64,000 nt of DNA from an uncultured Campylobacter sp. (GTDB taxonomy: Bacteria > Campylobacterota > Campylobacteria > Campylobacterales > Campylobacteraceae). The stretch is taken from assembly GCF_905372745.1 (NCBI RefSeq), contig NZ_CAJPQR010000001.1:1-64000 (forward strand), written 5' to 3'. Made by a program: the position numbers and the translations under genes. Below, one piece after another: positions 34,297 to 42,900 of this stretch (the first letter of the stretch is position 1; each line of letters opens with the position of its first letter). The notes below the pieces were generated by a model that made no database searches, was not told where the DNA came from, and saw nothing but the letters and a program-made list of their open reading frames with translations.

Positions 34297-34986
34297 TCAT
34301 TTCTTTGTGATCTTATAAATAAAATTTCCTAATGATTGGAAAATTTGAACCATTATGATTAAAATCACGACGGTATAAAGCATGATATCGGGGCGAAATC
34401 TCTGGTAGCCGTAGTTTATCGCAACAGACCCAAGTCCGCCGCCGCCGACCGCGCCCGCCATCGCCGAAAAGCCGATAATGACGATAAGCGTGAGCGTGAT
34501 AGAAGCTACGATGCCGGGCAACGCCTCTACAAACATCACCTTAAAAATGATCTGAAAATTTGAGCTACCAAAGCTCCTAGCGGCCTCGATGATGCCTTTA
34601 TCGACCTCTTTTAGCGCGCTCTCTATGAGCCTAGCGATAAACGGCGCCGCGCCGATAGTAAGCGGAACGATAGCCGCGGTAGTGCCGATACTGGTGCCCA
34701 CGATCAGGCGCGTGAGCGGGAAAAGCACGATGATGAGGATGATAAATGGAAAGCTTCTTAGCGTATTTACCGTAATATCAAGCGCGATAAATAGCGGTTT
34801 ATTCGGCTTTAGACCGTCCTGCGCCGAAAGCACGAGCAATATAGCAGGCACTAAGCCTATCAAAAACGCTAAAAGCGTCGAAACCACGCTCATATAAAGC
34901 GTCTCGCCGATGGCCGGGAGCAAAATACGCTCGAAAACGTCGGGAAATTTAGAAAAATCTATGTCAAACATCACGCCACCTCCCAT
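34297..34986 (-). CDS. metI: Methionine ABC transporter permease MetI
   Basis: The 229-residue protein has five or so membrane helices and the EAA-type loop ALKEVDKGIIEAARSFGSSNFQIIFKV, which contacts MetN. MSVVSTLLAFLIGLVPAILL and AMAGAVGGGGLGSVAINYGYQ are typical of the MetI family. It overlaps metN by 16 bases. An in-frame start three codons later (MFDIDFSKF) is possible; the upstream one is used because of the overlap. Confidence 0.94.
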   Translation of the reverse strand: MGGGVMFDIDFSKFPDVFERILLPAIGETLYMSVVSTLLAFLIGLVPAILLVLSAQDGLKPNKPLFIALDITVNTLRSFPFIILIIVLFPLTRLIVGTSIGTTAAIVPLTIGAAPFIARLIESALKEVDKGIIEAARSFGSSNFQIIFKVMFVEALPGIVASITLTLIVIIGFSAMAGAVGGGGLGSVAINYGYQRFRPDIMLYTVVILIIMVQIFQSLGNFIYKITKK

Positions 34987-35927
34987 AATACGCCGCTTTG
35001 CTTGATGTACTCGGTCACGCGCGCTTCGTCTTTAGGATCGACGTTGATGACGAGCGAGCCTAGCACGTTTTCGTTTAGCTTCTCAAGCTTGCCCCAGACG
35101 ATGTTAAAGTCGATATTTAGCGTGCGCGCCATGTGCGTGATGACGCTGTTTTGAGCGACTTCTTTCGGGAAAAAGAGCCTGATATTTACGCCCTCGCTCG
35201 GCAAAATTTCATCCTCGCCGAGGAATTCCTTCATCTTTTCGTCGGGTTTTAAAAATAGCTCCTCGATCGTGCCGCTGCCGATTATCTTGCCGCTTTCTAG
35301 CAGTACTGCGCGGCGCGCGATGCTTTTTACGACTTCCATCTCGTGCGTGACTAAAACGACGCTGATGTTTAGCGTTTGATTGATCTGTTTTAAAAGCTCT
35401 AGTATCGAATTTGTCGTATTTGGATCAAGCGCCGAGGTCGCCTCGTCGGAGAGTAAAATTTTTGGACTTAGCGCAAGAGCGCGGGCGATAGCAACGCGCT
35501 GTTTTTGTCCGCCGCTTAGCTCGCCGGGGTAGCTTGCGGCTTTGTTTGCAAGGCCGACTAGCTCTAGCAGCTCGCTTACTCTTTTTTTGATATCGCTATC
35601 TGAGTAACCCCAAAATTTAAGCGGAGTCGCGACGTTTTCAAACGCCGTTTTTCTCGCCATCAGCGCAAAGTGCTGAAATATCATTCCCACATCTCGCCTA
35701 AGTTCTCTTAGCTCTTTATCTTTTAGCGCCGAGATTTCTTTGTCAAATACCTTTAGGCTACCGCCTTGATAGTCCTCTAGGCCGTTTATGCAGCGAAGCA
35801 GGGTAGATTTACCTGCGCCGCTGTGGCCTACGATGGCGAAAATTTCGCCTTTTTCTACGGTTAGGCTGACGCCGTCTATGATCTGCGTCGCTCCGTAAAA
35901 TTTCTTTAAATTTTCTATTTTTATCAC
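34971..35927 (-). CDS. metN: Methionine ABC transporter ATP-binding protein MetN
   Basis: The 318-residue protein has Walker A GHSGAGKSTLLRC (about 34-46), signature LSGGQKQRVAIARAL, Walker B ILLSDEATSALDP and H-loop LVTHEME. The C-terminal 80 residues form the NIL/ACT-like domain (GVNIRLFFPKEVAQNSVITHM) that binds methionine and inhibits transport when the cell is replete. With metI and the metQ set it forms the D/L-methionine importer. valS lies upstream, as in C. jejuni, with ddh and a small gene inserted between. Confidence 0.95.
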   Translation of the reverse strand: MIKIENLKKFYGATQIIDGVSLTVEKGEIFAIVGHSGAGKSTLLRCINGLEDYQGGSLKVFDKEISALKDKELRELRRDVGMIFQHFALMARKTAFENVATPLKFWGYSDSDIKKRVSELLELVGLANKAASYPGELSGGQKQRVAIARALALSPKILLSDEATSALDPNTTNSILELLKQINQTLNISVVLVTHEMEVVKSIARRAVLLESGKIIGSGTIEELFLKPDEKMKEFLGEDEILPSEGVNIRLFFPKEVAQNSVITHMARTLNIDFNIVWGKLEKLNENVLGSLVINVDPKDEARVTEYIKQSGVLWEVA

Positions 35928-35970
35928 TCAAATTTCCTCGTTCATAATTCCGCCGAAGCGCTACTAAAAT

Positions 35971-36957
35971 TTATAAAATTTCGCGCCTTAGCTCGTCTGT
36001 GCTCTTTGGCGAAAGAAGTGCCGGAGCGATGTCAAACACGCTAAACGCGCCGCACTCGCCTTTTTGCGCCAAGCGATACGCCGCTCGGGCGTAGGCTACG
36101 AGCACGCTTGCGGTAAATTCCGGATTTGAGTCAAGCTTGAGCGAAAACTCGATCAAGTGTTTATTTTCGCCATGCTCGCCCGTCGCGCCGCTTCGCAGGA
36201 CGAAGCCTCCGTGAGGGATGCCGCCGTGCTCTTTTTTTAGCGTTGCAAGATCTATAAAATGCACGCTCGTGTCGTAGTCGGCGAAGTAGTTTGGCATCGT
36301 TTTTATCTCTTTTTCTATGCGCGCTTTATCGGCACCCTCTTCGGCTACGACGTAGCACTCGCGCAGATGTTTTTCGCGCGTGCTAAGTTTTGGGTTTTCA
36401 CCCGCGCGAACTCGCTCAAGAGCGCTTTCTATCGGCACGGTGTATTGGCGCGCGTCCACGACGCCCTCTATCCTGCGGATAGCGTCGGAGTGGCCTTGAC
36501 TCACGCCTTTGCCCCAAAACGTATAACTACTGCCGTTTTCCAGCACGCTCTCGCCGAACAGTCTATTTAGCGAAAACAGTCCCGGATCCCAGCCAACGGC
36601 GATGATGCCAACTTTTCCGCCCGCTTTGGCTGCGGCGTCTACGGCTGCGAAGTGCTCAGGGATTTTCGCGTGCGTATCGAAGCTATCGACGACATTGAAA
36701 TTTAGCGCAAACTCAGGCGTCTGCGTCGGCAGATCCGTCGCGCTACCGCCGCAAAGCACCAAAACGTCAAATTTATCCTTGTGCGATAAAATTTCATCCA
36801 CGCTAAACACCGGCGCGCCGCATGTTTTTACTTCGTTTGGATTTCTGCGGCTAAAAACTGCTGAAAGCTCTAAATCCTTGCTATTCCTTGCGGCAAGCTC
36901 TACGCCGCGACCTAAATTTCCATATCCCAAAACCGCTATTTTTATTTTTTCGTTCAT
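35971..36957 (-). CDS. ddh: meso-Diaminopimelate D-dehydrogenase
   Basis: The 328-residue enzyme begins with an NADP-binding Rossmann motif (IAVLGYGNLGRGVELA), and has VVDSFDTHAKIPEHF, GWDPGLFSLNRLFGE, WGKGVSQGHSDAIRRIEGV and HGGFVLRSG, all characteristic of Ddh. It makes meso-diaminopimelate in one step from tetrahydrodipicolinate, bypassing the DapD/E/F route. Its distribution in bacteria is patchy and it is not part of the C. jejuni metN-valS neighbourhood, so transfer is plausible. The base composition looks like its neighbours. It is 43 bases upstream of metN. Confidence 0.9.
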   Translation of the reverse strand: MNEKIKIAVLGYGNLGRGVELAARNSKDLELSAVFSRRNPNEVKTCGAPVFSVDEILSHKDKFDVLVLCGGSATDLPTQTPEFALNFNVVDSFDTHAKIPEHFAAVDAAAKAGGKVGIIAVGWDPGLFSLNRLFGESVLENGSSYTFWGKGVSQGHSDAIRRIEGVVDARQYTVPIESALERVRAGENPKLSTREKHLRECYVVAEEGADKARIEKEIKTMPNYFADYDTSVHFIDLATLKKEHGGIPHGGFVLRSGATGEHGENKHLIEFSLKLDSNPEFTASVLVAYARAAYRLAQKGECGAFSVFDIAPALLSPKSTDELRREIL

Positions 36958-37017
36958 TTTTTATCCTTGATAAATTTTAAAATTTAGCGCGTAAAACGAC
37001 GCGCCGCTGATTAAATT

Positions 37018-37161
37018 TCACTTCATCAGCAAATAATAAATTACGTATATCCAACTTAAAAATCCGTGAATTATCGCCCACAATATGCTTTTATTAGCTC
37101 CCCACGATAGCGCGACGGCTATGACCGTGCCTAGCGTAAATCCACCGATACTGCCTTTCAT
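37018..37161 (-). CDS. Small membrane protein (47 aa)
   Basis: ATG 37161 follows AAGGAG at 6 bases. The product is two hydrophobic helices (GGFTLGTVIAVALSW and ILWAIIHGFLSWIYVIYYLL) with a short Asn-Lys turn. It has no recognised family. The strong ribosome binding site and hydrophobic coherence argue that it is real. It lies between valS and ddh on the same strand. Confidence 0.72.
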   Translation of the reverse strand: MKGSIGGFTLGTVIAVALSWGANKSILWAIIHGFLSWIYVIYYLLMK

Positions 37162-37201
37162 TTTTTCTCCTTGATTTAAAATTTAGGTTCAAACGAGCGG
37201 A

Positions 37202-39823
37202 CTACTCGCCAAACGCCTTTAGCTCGTCGCATACTTTGGCGAATTTTTCCTGCGCGCTTTGCAACCCTTCGCGGTTGGCTTCAACCACGGCTTGCGGAGC
37301 GGAGGCTACGAATTTCTCGTTATTTAGCATACTTGATAGCTTTGCTATCTCTTTTTCTAGTTTGGTTTTTTGCGACCGCAGTCGCATGATCACAGCACTC
37401 ATATCCACGCCTTCAAGCGGCACGAACGCCTCTAAATTTTCGCTCACGTCGCGCGCTGCGTTTTCTATTTTAGCGTCGCAAAACTCGATCTGTTCGCATT
37501 TAGCTAGCAGCGCGATATAGTTTGTCGCCTCGGTCAAATTTTCGCTTCCGTTTAGCTTGATGAAAGCTTTTGGGATTTTTGAGTTGCCTTGCTCGATAGT
37601 CGCCTTTGCGCGGCGTATAGCCACTATGGCTTCGATCACCAGCTCAAAGGTCTTTTCTATCTGCAAGTCGCGCTCATTAGCCTGCGGATACTCCTCTATC
37701 ATGATTGAGCTTGCGCTTTCTAAATTTGAGCCGCTAAGCTCGTGGAAAAGGTATTCGGAGATAAACGGCATAAACGGACTAAGTAGCCTCATCGCCTCTT
37801 TAAATATCGCTCCAAGCTCCCTTACGCTGCCTTTATCGGCTTTGCTAAGCTCGATGCCCCAGTCGCAAAACTCGTCCCATAAAAATTTATAAATCGCATT
37901 TGCCGCGTCGTTAAAGCGGTAGGCGTCGATGTTCTCTCGCACTTCGCGCACGCACTCGTTAAAGCGGCTTAGCATGTATTTACCGAGTTTTGTTTCGATT
38001 TTGGCGTCGCTTAAATTTGCAAATTTAGACTCGTTTAGCAGTAGATATTTGCTCGCGTTGTAAAGCTTGTTCGTAAAATTTCGCACGAGCTTCATCTTTT
38101 CGTCGCTTAGCTTTATGTCGCGCCCCTGTACGGCTAGCAGCGCAAGCGTAAAGCGTAGGACGTCGGCGCTGTATTCGTCTATGCTAACGAGCGGGTCGAT
38201 GACGTTGCCTAGACTTTTGCTCATCTTTCTGCCTTGCTCGTCTTTAACCAAAGCGTGCAGATAGATGTCGTCAAACGGCAGCTTGCCTAGCGCGTTTTCG
38301 CCCTGAAACATCATTCTGGCCACCCAGAAAAACAAGATATCAAAGCCCGTGATAAGCAGGTTGTTTGGGTAAAATTCGGCCAAATCGCCGTCAAACCATT
38401 TCTCGTTTTTTAGCTCCTCGCCGTTGCCCCAGCCAAGCGTACTAAACGGCCAAAGTCCCGAGCTAAACCAGGTATCAAGTACGTCCGGGTCTTGATGGAA
38501 ATTTGCGCTTTTGCATTTTGGACACTGCGTCGGATCGCCTTCGTCCGCCCACTCGTGTCCGCACTTATCACAGTAAAATACCGGGATCTGATGTCCCCAC
38601 CATAGCTGGCGCGAGATACACCAGTCGCGAAGCTCGCGCATCCAGGCGTTAAAGCTGTTTATCCAGTGAGCCGGGTAAAATTTAGCTAAGCCTTCGCCGA
38701 CCTTTGCGATCGCGTCGTCTGCGATCTGTTTTTTGACGAACCACTGTTTTGAGATGTATGGCTCGACGACGTTTTTGCAGCGGTAGCAGTAGCCGACTTG
38801 ATTTTCGTAGTCTTCGATTTTCTCGACGTTTCCGAGCTTTTCTAGTTCTGAGACGATGACGTCTCTAGCCTCTAGTCGCTCAAGCCCTTTAAACTGCGCA
38901 CACTGCTCGTTTAGTATGCCTTTTTCGTCAAAAACGGTGATAAATTTTAGATCGTGTCTTTTGCCGACCTCGTAGTCGTTAGTATCGTGCGCGGGAGTAA
39001 CTTTAACCAGGCCTGTACCAAACTCCATATCGACATGTTCGTCGGCGATGATCTCGATCTCGCGACCGATTATCGGCAGGACGACTTTTTTGCCGATCAA
39101 ATTTTTATAGCGTTCGTCGTTTGGATTTGCCATGACGGCAGTGTCGCCGAAGTAGGTCTCAGGTCTGGTGGTTGCTACAACGACAAATTCGCTTGGCTTA
39201 TCCGCAAAATAATATCTCAAATGATAAAGCTTGCCTTTGTTTTCCTTATGCTCGACCTCGATGTCAGAAAGCGCGCCGTCGTGCGTACACCAGTTTATCA
39301 TGTAGTTTTCGCGTACGATGAGCCCTTTTTCGTAGAGATTTACGAAGGCTTTTTTGACCGCTTTTCTTAGCCCTTCATCCATCGTAAATCTTTGGCGCGA
39401 CCATGCAGGCGAGATGCCTAGTTTGCGCATCTGATGCACAATCATACCGCCGCTTTTTTCTTTCCATTCCCAGACTTTTTGGACGAAATTTTCGCGTCCA
39501 AGCTCTTCTTTTTTGATGCCTTGATTTAGCAGCTGCTTTTCAACGACGTTTTGCGTGGCGATACCTGCATGATCAAGGCCCGGCTGCCACAGCGTTTTGT
39601 AGCCGTCCATTCTTTTGTAGCGCGTCATTATGTCTTGCAGGGTAAAGGTTAGCGCGTGCCCGATATGAAGCGAGCCCGTTACGTTTGGGGGCGGCATCAT
39701 GATGCAAAATTTACGGCCGTCTTTGCGGATGTTTTTGTTCGCGTCTATCTCGAAATATCCGCGCTCTTCCCAAATTTTATAAAATTTATCTTCTATCTCT
39801 TTTGCGTCGTAAAATTCCGCCAT
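37202..39823 (-). CDS. valS: Valyl-tRNA synthetase
   Basis: The 873-residue class I synthetase has the HIGH motif in PPNVTGSLHIGHALTF (about 44-59), the CP1 editing domain (about 185-330), a zinc-ribbon-like Cys set (FYCDKCGHEW and CPKC), and KMSKS in GRKMSKSLGNVIDP. A C-terminal coiled coil (SQKTKLEKEIAKLSSMLNNE) ends it, as in bacterial ValRS. Length is standard. ATG 39823 has AAGGA upstream. Confidence 0.97.
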   Translation of the reverse strand: MAEFYDAKEIEDKFYKIWEERGYFEIDANKNIRKDGRKFCIMMPPPNVTGSLHIGHALTFTLQDIMTRYKRMDGYKTLWQPGLDHAGIATQNVVEKQLLNQGIKKEELGRENFVQKVWEWKEKSGGMIVHQMRKLGISPAWSRQRFTMDEGLRKAVKKAFVNLYEKGLIVRENYMINWCTHDGALSDIEVEHKENKGKLYHLRYYFADKPSEFVVVATTRPETYFGDTAVMANPNDERYKNLIGKKVVLPIIGREIEIIADEHVDMEFGTGLVKVTPAHDTNDYEVGKRHDLKFITVFDEKGILNEQCAQFKGLERLEARDVIVSELEKLGNVEKIEDYENQVGYCYRCKNVVEPYISKQWFVKKQIADDAIAKVGEGLAKFYPAHWINSFNAWMRELRDWCISRQLWWGHQIPVFYCDKCGHEWADEGDPTQCPKCKSANFHQDPDVLDTWFSSGLWPFSTLGWGNGEELKNEKWFDGDLAEFYPNNLLITGFDILFFWVARMMFQGENALGKLPFDDIYLHALVKDEQGRKMSKSLGNVIDPLVSIDEYSADVLRFTLALLAVQGRDIKLSDEKMKLVRNFTNKLYNASKYLLLNESKFANLSDAKIETKLGKYMLSRFNECVREVRENIDAYRFNDAANAIYKFLWDEFCDWGIELSKADKGSVRELGAIFKEAMRLLSPFMPFISEYLFHELSGSNLESASSIMIEEYPQANERDLQIEKTFELVIEAIVAIRRAKATIEQGNSKIPKAFIKLNGSENLTEATNYIALLAKCEQIEFCDAKIENAARDVSENLEAFVPLEGVDMSAVIMRLRSQKTKLEKEIAKLSSMLNNEKFVASAPQAVVEANREGLQSAQEKFAKVCDELKAFGE

Positions 39824-39913
39824 ATTTTATCCTTAATAATCGTTTAAAAAATGTCGGATTTTACTACAAATTTGCTAATAGTATGTTTAAAATAGGTTGT
39901 TTTTAAGAATAGG

Positions 39914-39947
39914 CAAAGAAAGCGAAGCGGCTAAAAAACCGCTTCGC
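39914..39947 (-). terminator. Intrinsic terminator of the alpha-2-macroglobulin gene
   Basis: GCGAAGCGG (39922-39930) and CCGCTTCGC (39939-39947) form a perfect 9-bp stem; the minus strand continues with TTTCTTT. It starts seven bases after the stop. Confidence 0.88.
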
Positions 39948-39953
39948 AAAGGA

Positions 39954-42900
39954 TTATTTGACGATAAATTCGTGCTGAGCTAGATCGTAGTCGCTCATGC
40001 TCTCGTCGTACATGTTTTCCGTGATGACCGCAGGTAGCATGCATTTACCGCTCATAACGACGCGAAGAGGCGTATAAAGCGTATTTTTATCGTCTTTACG
40101 GTAAAGACTGTAAAAGCTCAAAACCCTATCGTCCTCGATGTTTTGGTGCTCGAGCGTTAAAGAGCTTTTCGTATCCTCCGTTCTTGCATTTGGTACGATG
40201 TTTTCGTTTATCACCTCAAAGCAAGGGCTAATCGTCTCGTTTATCACGCCGTTTCTGATAAATTTATCCGTTCTTAGCGTAAGTTTAGAGTAGATGACGT
40301 CGTTTACTTTAAGCGCATTAATATCTATCTCTTTGCCGTCTTTATCGACGAAAGTTCTGTAGATATCAAGTCCTCTTTTGTCAAATTTATGATTTACGGC
40401 TAGCTTTTTATAGCCTGATGCGCTAACGCCTAGATACACGCTAGCGTTACCCTCCGGCACGATGGTGATTTCAGGCTTTTTCGGAGTGACGTTGATAGCG
40501 CCTCTGCCGCTAAAGTCTAGCTCGCGGCCGTCTGCTATTAGCTTAAATTTATTCTCGCTTGAGACGTCCTTGATATAGGCTCTTAGCGCTCTTAGCGTAA
40601 ACGCGCGCTCCTGCGTGGAGTAAAGCTTGTCTACGTTTTTTATCAAAAAGTCGGCTAAAGAGTCGCTAAATTCGTTCTTTTCGAAGTGATTAGCGTGAAG
40701 AAGCAGGATAAAGGCTTTATTTCTCACGCTTGAGCCAAAATCCGAAGGATCGTCTGATTGCTCGTTAAAGAAATTATTGCCGACTCCTTTTAGCACTTTC
40801 TTGCTCTCTTCGTTTAGTCCTTCGTTTTTAAGCGTGGCCGCCATCAAGTAACCCTCTAGCGCGCCGCCTTCGTATCGTTTTTGATCGTAAAGCGCGTTTA
40901 GTTTTGATCTATCTAGCTTGCCTTGCGTACTTAGGATGTATGCGGCGTATAGCGCTTGGAAATTATTCACCGGATCGAAATCCCTAAGCCAGCCAAGAGC
41001 CTTGCTTTTTACTCCGCTATCTAGCGCAAAGCCTGATTTTTCAAGCGTTAGTAGCATATCTATAGCGTAGACGGAGGCGAAGTTGTTCGTATAGCTTAGC
41101 TGATTCCAGTAGCCGATACTGCCGTCTGTTTTTTGCATTTTGATTACGTCTTGCATGCCTGAAAGGACGAATCTTTTTCTGTCGGCTTCTCTTGCTTTAG
41201 CCTCTTTAGAGTCGCCGCCTCCAAGCACTAGGAAATTTAGCTCAAAAAGCTTACTAGAGCGCTGTTCGGCGCATCCGTAAGGGTAATTTACGAGTTTATC
41301 GCTGTTTGCGCTTAGCACGCCTTTGATAGAGCTTGAAGCGTCTATCGTGATATCGTTTAACTCTTCGTCCAGTTTAAAGGTCTTTTTCTCGCTCGCGTAA
41401 AACGTCTTAGCATAAGTGCTTAGCGGATAGGCGTGTATGACGTCTAGTTTTTGCGAGTAGGAGTAGCCCTCTTTGCCGTCGTTTGCGGTGAAATTTATAT
41501 ACGCTTTGCCCGTAGCGTTAGCATCGACCGTGAAATTTAGCTTAGCGTTTTCCTCGGGTTTTAGCTCGATACTATCTACGCCTAGTTTCGCATTTAGGTT
41601 GGTATCTAGGCTCAAGGCTACCTTTTTTGGCTCTTTAGTCGTGTTTATCACTCTTAGCGAGTAGTTTATCTTATCGCCCTCGATAAGATACGCCGTTTGA
41701 GTCGGTTTTAGGATGACGTCGTCTTTTACCTTTACGGCATTTACGCTAAAGCCGAGTTTGTCGCCGGCGACGCTAAGCGCGGCTAAATTTATCTCGGAGT
41801 TAAAGTCGCTAGGCACTTCTATCTCGAAATTCGCTACGCCGTCGGCACCGGCTTTTGCCGTTTGCATTTTGATATAGGTTTGTATATTTTTCTTATCTAC
41901 CGGGCTAGCAAATTTAGCCATCCTCATCTCTAAAAGAGCAGCCGCAGCGTCGCCGCCGAAGCTTAGCACCTTGCCGTCTTTTTTAAATCCGCTTAAATTT
42001 GCGTAAAAGTCGTAATCAAGCACTCCGTCGTTTAAAATCATATCGAAAAACTCCAGCGGGCTTTTTAGCTTTTGATTGGTGATTTGCAGTACGCCCTCAT
42101 CGACGGCAAATATCGTAACCTCGGCATTTGGCTCGGTTTTTACGCTAGCTTTAAATTTAGAGTTTGACCTTACGGTTTTTGGCGCTTCTATGAGCGTATT
42201 TGCACTGCGGTAGGATTTATCGGCCTTTACGTAGATTTTATCGTAGGTTCTAAAAGGCAGAGTATCGTTGTCCGCTACGCGCACGACCGAGGCCGTGACG
42301 TAAAGCCCCTCAAAGTCGAAATCAAGGTTAAATTTAGCGCTTGCGACGTTGTTTTGGACATTTACGACTTTATACTTTTTGACGTCGCCCGATTCTAGCG
42401 TCACGATAGCGATACCGCTTTTTAGTACGGAGCTTACGTCTGCTATTAGCTCGTCGCCTTTTTTATAGATTTTTTTGTTTAGCTTGATTTTGGCTTTTGC
42501 CAGCTCTTTTGTCGGCTGTAGCGTCTCGCCGTAATCCCAGCCGCTGACGTAAATGTTTAAATTTGTCGAATGCCCGCTAAGGATGTCTGAAACCGTAACG
42601 ACGTAATCGCCGCTTTGCTTAAAGTCGTAGACGAACTCGTTTCCGCTAAGAGTATCGCTAAAGACCTTTTCGTAGCGGCTGTGCCATCTTAGATAGCCGT
42701 CTTTATCGTAGTTGTAGTCCCAGATTTCTTTTTTTATCTCGATAGCTTTTTGCCTGTCTTTTATCTCCTCGTCCTTAAACGGATCGATACTTACCAAATT
42801 TAGCGTTAGTTTAGAGTTTGAGTCGATGTAGGTATCGTTTGCTTTTACTCCCACCATCGCGTCAAACGGATAAACGTTAAAGTTCTTGCTAGCGCTTACG

